Assembly: GCF_008973665.1 (NCBI RefSeq)
Contig: NZ_WACP01000011.1
Coordinates: 62,001-126,000 of the forward strand
DNA: 64,000 nt
Direction of reading: 5' to 3'
Source: Paenibacillus tengchongensis
GTDB lineage: Bacteria; Bacillota; Bacilli; Paenibacillales; Paenibacillaceae
Part shown: positions 43,811-52,939 of the stretch, piece by piece
How the letters are laid out: each line of letters begins with the position of its first letter
Position numbering within the stretch: the stretch's first letter is position 1
Notes under the pieces: model-generated
Told to the model about the DNA's origin: nothing
What the model saw: only the letters and a program-made list of their open reading frames with translations
Databases searched by the model: none
Made by a program: the position numbers and the translations under genes

Positions 43811-45556
43811 TTAACCCAGCTGCCGGCTGAGAATCCGGTAACCGTAAGGATCGAGCGAAATATGCATAATACCGTCCACCGGTGCAACCGGTTCTCCGGT
43901 CAGCGCATCCTGCCAGTCGTCCGTCTCCATCGGGTGGCATAAGGTCCTTGGCTGCGGGGAATTGTTCATCCACACTGTAAAATGGTTAATCTCGTCCGCC
44001 CGCTCATAGACGATGCATGGGTCGCCTTGGCATGCCTCAAGAATCCGGAACCGGCCCTCCCGCAGTGCCTTGTTGTCTTTGCGGAGGGCAATCAGCAGCT
44101 TGTAGAAATCGTACAGCTCACGGTCCTGTTTCTGTTCATCCCACTCCATGCATTTGCGGCAGTCCGGGTCCTCGCCGCCCGTCAGGCCGATCTCGTCGCC
44201 GTAATAAATGCAGGGGGTTCCCATAAAAGTAAACAGAAAGACTACAGCCAGCTTAAGACGCCGCCGGTCACCGCCGACGACGGTCAGGAGACGCGGCGTA
44301 TCGTGGCTGCCCAGCAGGTTGAAGACGACTTCGTTCGTCTGCTGCGGGTAACGCATCAGGAGCCCGCCGATCCGCTCGCCGAAGGTGATGCTGTCCATAC
44401 CTCCGTTAAAGAATTCCAGCACCGTCCCGGAGAAAGGATAGTTCATGACGGAGTCGAACTGGTCGCCGAGCAGCCAGGTGAGGGAGTCGCTCCATACCTC
44501 GCCGACGATATAGGCTTCGGGATTCACCTGCTTGACGACCTTGCGGAAGTCGCGCCAGAAGTGATGGTCAACCTCATTGGCGACATCGAGCCGCCAGCCG
44601 TCCACCTTGATCTCCTTAATCCAATATTCGGCGACCTCAAGCAAATAAGCTTTGACTTCCCGGTTGGCGGTGTTGAACTTCGGCATATTGCCGTAGAAGC
44701 CAAAGGTGTCATAGGTCGGGATGCCGTTCACCGTGCAGGCCGGAAAGGCGTTGATATGGAACCAGTCCTTGTAGACGGAGAATTCGCCTTTTTCCAGCAC
44801 ATCCTGAAAAGGAGGAAACTTGTCGCTGCAATGATTGAACACGGCGTCCAGCATGACCCGGATACCCCGCTTATGGCATTCCTCGACGAGCTTCTTGAGC
44901 AGGTCATTGTCCCCGAAGTGGGGATCGACCCTTTTGTAATCAACAATGTCGTATTTGTGGTTGGAAGGAGAGACAAATAAAGGAGTGAAGTATATCGCAT
45001 TGATGCCGAGTTCTTGGAGATCGTCCAAATGGTTCAGTACCCCCTGCAAATCCCCGCCAAAAAAATTATCGTACTTCGGGGTCCCGCCCCAGGGCTCGGT
45101 GCCCTCGGGATCGTTGTCCGGGTCGCCGTTGGCGAACCGTTCGGTCATGATCTGGTAGAAGACTGCATCCTTGGCCCAGTTGGGTACCCGGAACAGGTCG
45201 ACGGCGTGTATGTAGGGGAATTCGTAGAAGTGGGTTGGAGGTGCGGGACAATCGCTGCGGATACCGTTGTCCAGCAGATATACACTTTCCTGTTCCCTGC
45301 TGACGCGGAAAGTATAGCTCAGACGCTTATATTGCGGCCGGACCGCGGCTTCCCAGTAATCGAACATATCGTCCGATGCCGCTTTGTCCATCCGGATTTC
45401 ACACGAAGTGTTTTTCCAGTCATATTTGTCGCCGGTGAGGGCTACAACGCTGTCCACATCATCTTTTTTGGTGCGGACACGCAAATGAATCGTTTTGTTG
45501 TCGTAGGCATACGCCCACTTGTCACGGGGGACATGGTACATCGCTTCCAAGAGCAT
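43811..45556 (-). CDS. GH13 neopullulanase / cyclomaltodextrinase / maltogenic-amylase-type enzyme
   Basis: A 581-residue cytosolic glycosidase. The N-terminal CBM34-like domain (about residues 1-120) is typical of the GH13_20 group. The barrel has GINAIYFTPLF, DAVFNHCS, the nucleophile Asp in GWRLDVANEV, the Glu in IVGEVW and the Asp in LGSHDTPR. Such enzymes cleave maltodextrins, cyclodextrins or pullulan; exact specificity is open. No signal peptide, so it likely acts on imported dextrins or glycogen breakdown products. ATG behind AGGAGGTG. Confidence 0.9.
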   Translation of the reverse strand: MLLEAMYHVPRDKWAYAYDNKTIHLRVRTKKDDVDSVVALTGDKYDWKNTSCEIRMDKAASDDMFDYWEAAVRPQYKRLSYTFRVSREQESVYLLDNGIRSDCPAPPTHFYEFPYIHAVDLFRVPNWAKDAVFYQIMTERFANGDPDNDPEGTEPWGGTPKYDNFFGGDLQGVLNHLDDLQELGINAIYFTPLFVSPSNHKYDIVDYKRVDPHFGDNDLLKKLVEECHKRGIRVMLDAVFNHCSDKFPPFQDVLEKGEFSVYKDWFHINAFPACTVNGIPTYDTFGFYGNMPKFNTANREVKAYLLEVAEYWIKEIKVDGWRLDVANEVDHHFWRDFRKVVKQVNPEAYIVGEVWSDSLTWLLGDQFDSVMNYPFSGTVLEFFNGGMDSITFGERIGGLLMRYPQQTNEVVFNLLGSHDTPRLLTVVGGDRRRLKLAVVFLFTFMGTPCIYYGDEIGLTGGEDPDCRKCMEWDEQKQDRELYDFYKLLIALRKDNKALREGRFRILEACQGDPCIVYERADEINHFTVWMNNSPQPRTLCHPMETDDWQDALTGEPVAPVDGIMHISLDPYGYRILSRQLG

Positions 45557-45582
45557 GACAGCACCTCCTAAAAGTGTCGTAG

Positions 45583-45656
45583 CTAGTTAATACCACCACC
45601 GGAGCCGTCATGAATCAATTCCGGTTAATCTTAAGGCAGGTGGAGATATTAGCTAG
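45583..45656 (-). promoter_or_regulatory. Imperfect inverted repeat upstream of the GH13 gene
   Basis: The 18-bp arms at 45583-45600 and 45639-45656 are inverted copies matching at 15 of 18 positions, separated by 38 bp. They could be paired operator half-sites for a sugar regulator. Confidence 0.35.
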
Positions 45657-45714
45657 TATACCCTCAGGGGATGGGGCTTTGCAAAATAGGAATGTTGTTG
45701 TCACAAATTTTTCT

Positions 45715-45743
45715 TTGCATATTCATGCGTTGTCCTTTATAAT
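45715..45743 (+). promoter_or_regulatory. Sigma-A promoter of the amino-acid ABC operon
   Basis: TTGCAT, 17-bp spacer, TATAAT, about 50 bp before the binding-protein gene. Confidence 0.8.
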
Positions 45744-45794
45744 AAATCGGGTTGCTGACAACGAGACTAATGAGAGAACAGGGGAGATACAGAG

Positions 45795-46604
45795 ATGAAC
45801 AAATGGGGTAAACTTTCTTTGGGACTGCTGCTTGCAGGTGGACTTTTGGCCGGATGCGGCTCTAACAACACAGATAACTCTGCTGCGGGGAACTCGGACA
45901 GCGGTGCTGCGGCCAAGAAGCTGATTCTGGGCACCAGCGCGGATTTCCCTCCGTATGAATTCCATAAAATGATCGACGGCAAGGATACCATTGTCGGCTT
46001 TGACATTGACATCGCCAAGGATATCGCAGCGGATATGGGCGCAGAGCTGGAAATCAAGGATCTTCCTTTCGATTCCCTCTTGAACGAGCTGTCCAGCGGA
46101 CGCGTGGATATCGTTATTTCCGGTCTGAGCCCGACTCCGGAACGCGCTGAAGCGGTAGGTCTGTCCGATATTTACTATCAGGCGGAGCAAGCCGTAGTGG
46201 TCCGTGAAGCCGATAAAGACAAATTCGCAACGATGGACGCGCTGAAGGGTGCGAAGCTTGGTGTCCAGACCGGCTCCATCCAGGAAGAGATCGCCAAGGA
46301 GATTGAAGGCGCACAGCTGACATCCCTGGGCAAAATTTCCGAAATCGTCCTGCAGCTGCAGTCTAACCGTGTGGACGCCTCCATCATGGAAGGACCGGTT
46401 GCCAAATCTTTCGTCAAGAATGTAGACGGCCTGGTTATTGCCGATGCTGTGCCAGAGGTTGAAGACGACGGTTATGTAATCGGCGTGAAGAAAGGCAACG
46501 ACGAGCTGCTGGAGCAAGTGAATACTACACTCAAGCGCCTGCAGGATGAAGGCAAAATCGACGAGTATGTAGCTGCAGCCAGTGAGCTTGCCGAGAGCGA
46601 ATAA
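45795..46604 (+). CDS. Polar amino-acid ABC transporter, substrate-binding lipoprotein
   Basis: A 269-residue lipoprotein with lipobox LLAGC at about residues 17-21 and a Ser/Asn-rich tether. Family 3 (HisJ/GlnH-type) blocks: LILGTSADFPPYEF, VGFDIDIAKDIAADMG, LPFDSLLNELSSGRVDIVISGLSPTPERA and VGVQTGS-like LGVQTGSIQEE. The Arg of TPERAEAV normally binds the ligand carboxylate. Likely substrates are arginine, glutamine or cystine. First gene of a three-gene importer; an internal terminator follows it. Confidence 0.92.
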   Translation: MNKWGKLSLGLLLAGGLLAGCGSNNTDNSAAGNSDSGAAAKKLILGTSADFPPYEFHKMIDGKDTIVGFDIDIAKDIAADMGAELEIKDLPFDSLLNELSSGRVDIVISGLSPTPERAEAVGLSDIYYQAEQAVVVREADKDKFATMDALKGAKLGVQTGSIQEEIAKEIEGAQLTSLGKISEIVLQLQSNRVDASIMEGPVAKSFVKNVDGLVIADAVPEVEDDGYVIGVKKGNDELLEQVNTTLKRLQDEGKIDEYVAAASELAESE

Positions 46605-46683
46605 GTCACTTTAAACGTGATTTCCGGGCGCTGAGCCCGTCACAGAAGCTGCAGATATACGCAGCGAATGCTAAACCTTTACG

Positions 46684-46718
46684 GAAAATGGCGGCAATCC
46701 GCCGTTTTCTATTTTTTT
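46684..46718 (+). terminator. Internal terminator between binding protein and permease
   Basis: GAAAATGGCGG pairs with CCGCCGTTTTC (one T-G wobble) around CAAT, followed by TATTTTTTT. Partial termination here would give more binding protein than permease. Confidence 0.82.
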
Positions 46719-46758
46719 GAATAATTATAAATATGGATGACGGGAGGTTATGCCGGAA

Positions 46759-47418
46759 ATGAATTTCTTTGATCTTGCTTATGAATACCGCAGTTTTTTC
46801 TTCTCCGGTTTAAGGTACACGCTGCTCCTGGCGGTTCTGGGCGTTTGCTTCGGCTTTGTGCTGGGGATTATCGTCTCCTTGCTGCGCATGTCGAAGTGGA
46901 GGGTGCTCCGCTTCATCGCCTCCGCGTGGGTTGAGTTTCTCCGCGGGACACCGATGCTGGTACAGCTGTTCCTGATTCATTATGGACTGCCGGAGTTCGG
47001 TCTGGAGTTCTCCCCGATCCAGTCAGGCGCCATTACACTGACCATCAACAGCTCGGCCTATTTGGCTGAAATCTTCCGCGCCGGTATCCAGGGAGTGGAC
47101 CGGGGACAGGTCGAAGCGGCACGGTCGCTCGGAATGCGTCAAGGGATGACCATGCGTTACATTGTGCTGCCGCAGGCGCTGAAGAATGTGCTGCCGGCCA
47201 TCGGCAACGAGTTCATTACCATCATTAAGGAATCGTCCATCGTATCGATGATCGGCGTGGCGGACCTGCTGTTCCAGGCCAGAACCATTACAACCATCAC
47301 CTATGAGGGTCTCAGTCCGCTCGTAGTCATCGCTGTCATGTATTTCGTATTGACATTTACACTGTCGAAGCTGCTTGGCATGGTCGAAAGGAGGCTGAAT
47401 ACGGATGATCGCCATTAA
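46759..47418 (+). CDS. Polar amino-acid ABC transporter, permease
   Basis: A 219-residue inner-membrane permease of the HisM/GlnP family with about five hydrophobic segments. The ATPase-coupling EAA loop is [35 protein letters not shown]. Start choice: GGGAGG at 46742 is only 2 nt from the ATG at 46750 but 11 nt from the ATG at 46759, so I list the latter; the longer form adds MPE. It overlaps the ATPase gene by 14 bp. Confidence 0.92.
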   Translation: MNFFDLAYEYRSFFFSGLRYTLLLAVLGVCFGFVLGIIVSLLRMSKWRVLRFIASAWVEFLRGTPMLVQLFLIHYGLPEFGLEFSPIQSGAITLTINSSAYLAEIFRAGIQGVDRGQVEAARSLGMRQGMTMRYIVLPQALKNVLPAIGNEFITIIKESSIVSMIGVADLLFQARTITTITYEGLSPLVVIAVMYFVLTFTLSKLLGMVERRLNTDDRH

Positions 47419-48127
47419 TGGTCTGCAAAAGCATTTCGGCAAACTGGAAATTTTGAAGGGCATTGATCTTGAGATTAAGCAAGGCGAGGTTGTTGTCGTC
47501 ATTGGACCCAGCGGCTCGGGCAAGAGTACCTTTCTGCGCTGCCTGAATCTGCTGGAGGTGCCGACCGGCGGTTCGATTACCTTTGAGGGTCAGTCGATTA
47601 CCGACAAGAAGCATGACATTAATGTTACCCGTGAGAAAATGGGCATGGTGTTCCAGCAGTTCAACCTGTTTCCGCACAAGTCTGTGCTGGAGAATATTAT
47701 GCTCGCTCCGGTCAAGGTTAAAAAGGTCGCTTCCGCCGAAGCCGAACGGATCGCGATGGACCTGCTCCGTACGGTCGGGCTAGAGGACAAGCGGGACGCT
47801 TATCCGGCCCAGCTCTCCGGCGGGCAGAAGCAGCGGATTGCCATTGCCCGCGCGCTTGCCATGCAGCCGCATGTCATGCTGTTTGACGAGCCGACCTCGG
47901 CGCTAGATCCCGAAATGGTCGGCGAGGTGCTGGAAGTCATGAAGAAGCTGGCGGAGCAGGGCATGACGATGGTCATCGTCACCCATGAAATGGGCTTCGC
48001 CCGTGAGGTGGGTGACCGCATTCTGTTCATGGACGGCGGATATATCATCGAACAGGGTACGCCGGCTGAGGTATTTGGCCATCCGCGGCATGCCCGGACC
48101 AAGGATTTTTTGAGCAAAGTCCTCTAG
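47405..48127 (+). CDS. Polar amino-acid ABC transporter, ATPase
   Basis: A 240-residue ATPase of the GlnQ/ArtP class: Walker [11 protein letters not shown]-loop [13 protein letters not shown], signature LSGGQKQR, Walker [16 protein letters not shown] and switch His in IVTHEMGFA. These are diagnostic for the polar amino-acid family. Start ATG 47405 lies inside the permease gene, implying coupled translation. Closes the importer operon before a terminator. Confidence 0.95.
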   Translation: MIAINGLQKHFGKLEILKGIDLEIKQGEVVVVIGPSGSGKSTFLRCLNLLEVPTGGSITFEGQSITDKKHDINVTREKMGMVFQQFNLFPHKSVLENIMLAPVKVKKVASAEAERIAMDLLRTVGLEDKRDAYPAQLSGGQKQRIAIARALAMQPHVMLFDEPTSALDPEMVGEVLEVMKKLAEQGMTMVIVTHEMGFAREVGDRILFMDGGYIIEQGTPAEVFGHPRHARTKDFLSKVL

Positions 48128-48141
48128 GGGACAGAGGAGGA

Positions 48142-48174
48142 ACGGCGGCTGACTTCGGATCAGCGGCCGTTTTT
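48142..48174 (+). terminator. Terminator of the amino-acid ABC operon
   Basis: ACGGC-GGCTGA pairs with TCAGC-GGCCGT, followed by TTTTTG. Confidence 0.85.
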
Positions 48175-48252
48175 GCTTTTGGCGGAGAGAGAAATGGGTG
48201 ATATAGTATATAAATAAACGGCTAAACTAACAGCAAAGGAGTACATAATCCC

Positions 48253-49782
48253 ATGAGCGACGAACTTTGCCGGATCGGCATTATTGACATAGGCTCCAAC
48301 TCCATCCGCCTGGTCATTTACGACACAACGGCGGAAGGCGGCTACAAGATCATTAAGGAATGCAAATATTCCGCCCGCCTCAGCGAGAAAATAACATCAG
48401 AGAACCGGCTGGAGAAACGCGATATGGATACGATCATTCCGGTGCTGCGGCAATTCAAGGAGATTTGCCGCTCCTTCGGTGTGGAGCGCATCCGCGCCGG
48501 GGCGACGGCGGCGATCCGCAATGCGGCCAATTCCACGGAGATTATCGCTTACCTCTCGGAGGAATCGAATATAAACATCGAGGTTATCACCGGCCATCAG
48601 GAAGCTTATTTTGGCTTTTTGGGCGTCATTAACAGCTTCGATGTACAGGACGGCTTTGTTATCGACATCGGCGGCGGCAGCACAGAAGTTACGCTGTTCC
48701 GTAACCGGCGTTACCAGCACAGCTTCTCGTTTCCTTTCGGCGCCGTAAATACGAATCTGCTGTTCAGTCAACACGGCAACTGGAACCCGGAGCAGGTGCG
48801 CAAGCTTCAGGCTTATGTTACGGGCAGGCTGGTGGAGCATGACTGGCTGAGCGGTGCAGCGGGCCTTCCGCTCTACGGGCTTGGCGGCACGCTGCGCTCG
48901 CTGGGCAAGCTGGACCAGAAGAACCGGGACTACTCCCTGCCCAACTCTCATGGTTACCGTCTTTCGGGAGAGACTATCGAACGCTTCATGGAAGTGCTGC
49001 CGGCGCTGTCCTATGACAAGCGCAAAGACCTGGACGGCCTGTCCAAGAGCCGGGCGGATATCATCGTCTCCGGCCTGATTATCTTTCATACCGTCTATCA
49101 TTACATCGGGGCCAATCAGGCTTTTATCAGCGGGGAAGGGCTGCGCGAGGGTATGCTGCATGATCTCCTGCAGCCGGAGCAGCCGGTGAAAGAAAGTGCG
49201 CTGGAATACAGTCTTGCCACACTGATGCACTTCGATATTCATACGCCGAAGCGTCATCTTGAGCATATTCACAAGCTGGCGCTCAGTCTCTTCTCAGCCT
49301 TTCCTCATGAAGGGGACCGCAAAGAGCAGGAGATGCTGATCTATGTTGCCGTGATGCTCCATCGTACCGGCTCGAATATCAATTACTATCAGTCCAAGCG
49401 CCATACCCGCTATTGGCTGATGAATGCGCCGATCCGCGGCCTCAGCCACCGGCAGCTGATCCTGTGTGCGCTCATCACCTCATACAGCACAAAAAGCCGG
49501 AAGCAGAAATTGTCCCAGGCACATAAGGACATTTTGCTGACTTCCGACGAGGAATGGATTCATAAGCTGGGGACGCTGGTTCAGCTCAGCATGGCGCTGG
49601 ACAGCACGGAGATCGGCTATATCCGCGGCCTGGAAGCCCGCCTGCACGGCAATACACTGCATATAGTATTGCAGGGGGCAGGCGAGGTGCTTATCGGCCA
49701 GGAGGATATCGACAATGCCGTCAAGGCGTTCAAGAATGCTTGGGGAGTGAAGGTAAAGCTCGACTTCCCTTCCAGCGTGTAA
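48253..49782 (+). CDS. ppx: Exopolyphosphatase (Ppx/GppA family)
   Basis: Hydrolyses terminal phosphates of polyphosphate. The ASKHA ATPase-like fold shows IGIIDIGSNSIRLVIYD, ERIRAGATAAIRNAANS, IDIGGGSTEVTLF and LYGLGGTLRSLGKL. A C-terminal HD-like region (YVAVMLHRTGSNINYYQSKRH) extends it to 509 residues, as in the long Ppx form. Its last 53 bp overlap the 3' end of ppk1 on the other strand, an antisense arrangement of enzymes with opposing activities. No separate terminator is visible between them. Confidence 0.92.
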   Translation: MSDELCRIGIIDIGSNSIRLVIYDTTAEGGYKIIKECKYSARLSEKITSENRLEKRDMDTIIPVLRQFKEICRSFGVERIRAGATAAIRNAANSTEIIAYLSEESNINIEVITGHQEAYFGFLGVINSFDVQDGFVIDIGGGSTEVTLFRNRRYQHSFSFPFGAVNTNLLFSQHGNWNPEQVRKLQAYVTGRLVEHDWLSGAAGLPLYGLGGTLRSLGKLDQKNRDYSLPNSHGYRLSGETIERFMEVLPALSYDKRKDLDGLSKSRADIIVSGLIIFHTVYHYIGANQAFISGEGLREGMLHDLLQPEQPVKESALEYSLATLMHFDIHTPKRHLEHIHKLALSLFSAFPHEGDRKEQEMLIYVAVMLHRTGSNINYYQSKRHTRYWLMNAPIRGLSHRQLILCALITSYSTKSRKQKLSQAHKDILLTSDEEWIHKLGTLVQLSMALDSTEIGYIRGLEARLHGNTLHIVLQGAGEVLIGQEDIDNAVKAFKNAWGVKVKLDFPSSV

Positions 49783-51844
49783 CATCCATCGCGACGAACT
49801 GGCTCCGGAACGGGGCCTTTTTGTCGTCCGGCCGTTCATAATATCCGTTGGGCTGCAGGAAGCTGGACTTCACGTTGTCGTTCAGCGACAGCTCCAGAAT
49901 CTTGACGAGCTGACCTTGAATCAGGCTATCCTTCACCGGACACATCAGTTCGATCCGCCGGGTGAGGTTGCGTGTCATCCAGTCCGCACTGGATAAGAAC
50001 ACTTCAGGCTGTCCGCCGTTCTCGAAATAATAAATGCGGGAATGCTCCAGGAAGCGGTCCACGATGCTGCGGACGCTGATCCGCTCGCTTAAGCCCTCGA
50101 TGCCCGGCCGCAGACAGCAGACCCCGCGCACGATCAGGTCAATCGGCACGCCGGCCTGGGCGGCACCGTACAGGCTGTCAATGACCTCCTGGTTGGAGAG
50201 GGAGTTCATCTTGGCGATAATCCGCGCCGGTCTGCCGGCAGCGGCATGCTCGGCCTCGCGCATAATGAGCTTCTGCAGGGTCAGACTCATATTGGTTGGA
50301 GCGACGACCAGCGCATTCCAATCATAATTAGCCGAGTATCCGGTAATCTGGTTGAACAATTCGGAGGCATCCAGGCCGATTTCCGTACTTGCCGTGAAGA
50401 GGCTGATATCGGTATAGGCCTTTGCGGTGCTGTCATTATAATTGCCCGTGCCTACATGGATGTAGCGGCGCAGCTCCGGGCCTTCCTGGCGGACAATCAG
50501 CGTGACCTTGGCGTGCGTCTTGAGGCCGACAAGGCCGTATACGACGTGGCAGCCGGATTGCTCCAGCTTGCGCGCCCAGGCAATGTTCCGCTCTTCATCG
50601 AAGCGGGCCTTCAGCTCCACCACGACGGTAACCTGTTTGCCGGATTCGGCGGCATGCGCCAGCGCGGCGATCAGCGGAGAGTTGCCGCTGACACGGTAAA
50701 GCGTCATCTTGATCGCTCTTACCTGCTCATCCTCGGAGGCCTGGGTGATGAAATCCACCATGGCGTCAAAGGATTCATAAGGGTGATAGACAAGCACATC
50801 CCTCTCCCTCAGCACCTCGAAGAAGTCCTCGTTCTCATCGAATTCCGCAGGATAGACCGGCTCAATCGGAGCTTCAAACAAATAGTTAAAGCCCTTCAGG
50901 CTGCCCGCGAAGCCGCGCAGAAATCCGAGGTCGAGCGGACCGTCAATTTCAAACACAAAGTCCTCTAGCTCGAACTCGGCCTGCAGCTGTTCCAGGGCGT
51001 AAGGATGGATGTCTTTCTGCACTTCCAGCCGTGCGGGAACGCCCCGGCGGCGCTTACGGAGCTCCTTCTCGATCTCCTCCAGCAGGTCCTCGGCGCCCTC
51101 CTCGTCAATCGTCAAATCCGAATTCCGGGTTAAGCGGAATTCGTTGACCGCTACAGGCTCATAGCCGCTGAACAGGGTCTGGATATGATGACGGATAACA
51201 TCCTCGATGAATACGAACTGGCGTTTCTTGCTGTTCGTGCGGTGGGGCAGCGGCACGCAGCGCGGCAGGTTGGAAGGGATCTGCAGGATGGCGAAATACG
51301 GCTCATCCTCCTGGCTGTCCTTGCGTGTCAGCACGACAGCGAGGTAAATATATTGGCTGTGGACAAGCGGAAACGGCCGGCTCTGATCCACCGCCATGGG
51401 GGTCAGAACAGGGTAAATGATATCCCGATAATATTCTTCAATGGCCTGTTCTTGGGCATGGGTCAGGTCCTCATAGTCGACAAAGACGATGCCTTCTTTA
51501 TGCAGATGCCGGGTCAGCTCACGGAACGTACGGTATTGATCGTTGACCATTTTGCCTACACGCTTGATCAGACGTTTATACAGGCCGGACGGTGTGTAGC
51601 CGGTAAAATCCATCTTGGTATAGCCGGCTCTGATCTGGTCCTGAATGCCTGCCACGCGGACGCTGATGAATTCATCGAGATTGCTGGAAGTGATGGCCAG
51701 GAACTTGGCCCGCTCCATCAGCGGGTTATCGGAATCCTGCGCTTCCATCAGTACCCGCCGGTTAAATTCAATCCAGCTGAGGTCGCGGTTCAGATAGGCG
51801 GAAGCAGGGCTGCTCTGATTGCTTTTCTTATCATCTGTATTCAC
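49730..51844 (-). CDS. ppk1: Polyphosphate kinase 1
   Basis: Makes polyphosphate from ATP. N-terminal YLNRDLSWIEFNRRVL and FLAITSSNLDEFISVRV are PPK1 blocks. The autophosphorylated His is in GLKTHAKVTLI, and the second catalytic His is in FLEHSRIYYFEN. Length 704, normal. It begins at GTG 51844 behind GGAGGG. The C-terminal residues after AMDVTRWKGS are encoded antisense to ppx. Confidence 0.95.
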   Translation of the reverse strand: MNTDDKKSNQSSPASAYLNRDLSWIEFNRRVLMEAQDSDNPLMERAKFLAITSSNLDEFISVRVAGIQDQIRAGYTKMDFTGYTPSGLYKRLIKRVGKMVNDQYRTFRELTRHLHKEGIVFVDYEDLTHAQEQAIEEYYRDIIYPVLTPMAVDQSRPFPLVHSQYIYLAVVLTRKDSQEDEPYFAILQIPSNLPRCVPLPHRTNSKKRQFVFIEDVIRHHIQTLFSGYEPVAVNEFRLTRNSDLTIDEEGAEDLLEEIEKELRKRRRGVPARLEVQKDIHPYALEQLQAEFELEDFVFEIDGPLDLGFLRGFAGSLKGFNYLFEAPIEPVYPAEFDENEDFFEVLRERDVLVYHPYESFDAMVDFITQASEDEQVRAIKMTLYRVSGNSPLIAALAHAAESGKQVTVVVELKARFDEERNIAWARKLEQSGCHVVYGLVGLKTHAKVTLIVRQEGPELRRYIHVGTGNYNDSTAKAYTDISLFTASTEIGLDASELFNQITGYSANYDWNALVVAPTNMSLTLQKLIMREAEHAAAGRPARIIAKMNSLSNQEVIDSLYGAAQAGVPIDLIVRGVCCLRPGIEGLSERISVRSIVDRFLEHSRIYYFENGGQPEVFLSSADWMTRNLTRRIELMCPVKDSLIQGQLVKILELSLNDNVKSSFLQPNGYYERPDDKKAPFRSQFVAMDVTRWKGSRALPSLPKHS

Positions 51845-52206
51845 GTAATAGACCCTCCAAATTGTGCATCTTGACTAATATTCTATTGATTTCACGGCAA
51901 TCTTTCAAGAATTGAGATTACATCATACTATATTCTACTATGCAAAGCTGGGTGAAATGTTAACGCTGTGTAAAATCTGTCATCAGCGGTTTACGGGCAT
52001 TTGATTCTTATAAACATGATTTCAGTAAAAATAACAAAATGTAATCACTAATTTCGCTGAAAAACCCGCTGGAATCAGTAGTATTAACGGAATGGTAACA
52101 TTTTCATGCCCATAGGTTACAAAATTGTGATATATTCAAAACAGTCATTTAACATAACGCTGTACTTATTTATCAGGCATAATGCAGGTACATAAAGGAG
52201 GAGCCT
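51845..52206. other. Divergent intergenic region of about 360 bp
   Basis: AT-rich; carries the promoters of ppk1 (minus) and the 3D-domain gene (plus), plus a perfect WalR-type box at 51958. I see no reading frame or RNA gene. No confident -35/-10 pair for either gene. Confidence 0.5.
51958..51974 (+). promoter_or_regulatory. WalR-type box
   Basis: TGTTAA-CGCTG-TGTAAA matches the WalR consensus TGTWAH-N5-TGTWAH exactly. It lies 233 bp upstream of the 3D-domain gene and 114 bp from ppk1. Wall hydrolases such as YocH are classic WalR targets. Confidence 0.45.
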
Positions 52207-52869
52207 ATGAAATTCAGACTCGGAGCCGTAGCGGCTGCCGCATGGATTGGTGCGTGCACATGGTTGTCCGCTGCTCCGGCCCATGCGGACAGCATACATA
52301 TTGCCGGAACTTCCACTACTTATTATACTTTATCCCAGTACTACCGGATTGGTATCAACGAATTGATGCAAGCTAACCCGTCTGTTCATGAGAGCAACAT
52401 TTACCCCGGACTAAAGCTGAGCATTCCCGGCACTGCGTCTGCCAAGACGGTCGCCGCCCAAAGCACAACGGAGAAGGAGATCATTTCCGCCAGCCTGAAC
52501 GTAACGCCTGCCGCCAAAACGGTGGAAGCCTGGGGCAAATCGTTCAGCTACTCGAAAGTGCTGCAGGTAAAAGCGACGGCTTATTCCTCCGCAGCCAGCG
52601 AGAATGGCGGATGGGGACCCGTGGATTACTTCGGCAACCCGCTGAAGCTAGGTACGATCGCCGTTGATCCCAGCGTCATCCCCTTCGGGACCAAGGTACT
52701 GGTCACGGGACACTCCCATGCCGGCCTGCCCAAACAGGCGTTTATCGCTACGGCGACGGATGCCGGCAGTGCTATCAAGGGCAACCGGATCGATATTTTT
52801 ATACCCGGCAGCCAAAGCTTTGTCTCGGATTTCGGCTTCCAGTACGTAAATTTATATTTTGTAGAATAA
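52207..52869 (+). CDS. Secreted LysM and 3D-domain cell-wall protein (YocH-like)
   Basis: A 220-residue exported protein with a signal peptide ending near APAHA. A short LysM-like segment (YYTLSQYYRIGINELMQANPSVHESNIYPGLKLSIP) binds peptidoglycan. The C-terminal 3D domain carries the three conserved Asp residues in AVDPSVIPFGTKV, TATDAGSAIKGNRIDIFI. 3D domains resemble lytic transglycosylase MltA/RpfB catalytic cores. ATG behind AAAGGAGGAG. It has its own terminator. Confidence 0.9.
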   Translation: MKFRLGAVAAAAWIGACTWLSAAPAHADSIHIAGTSTTYYTLSQYYRIGINELMQANPSVHESNIYPGLKLSIPGTASAKTVAAQSTTEKEIISASLNVTPAAKTVEAWGKSFSYSKVLQVKATAYSSAASENGGWGPVDYFGNPLKLGTIAVDPSVIPFGTKVLVTGHSHAGLPKQAFIATATDAGSAIKGNRIDIFIPGSQSFVSDFGFQYVNLYFVE

Positions 52870-52882
52870 ATAATAATTGCAC

Positions 52883-52927
52883 AAAAGGAAACGAAGCACA
52901 CTGCAACAGTGTCTCGTTTCCTTTTTA
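52883..52927 (+). terminator. Terminator of the 3D-domain gene
   Basis: AAAAGGAAACGA pairs with TCGTTTCCTTTTT, with inner ACACTG/CAGTGT. Confidence 0.88.
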
Positions 52928-52939
52928 TTATGTCTGAGG

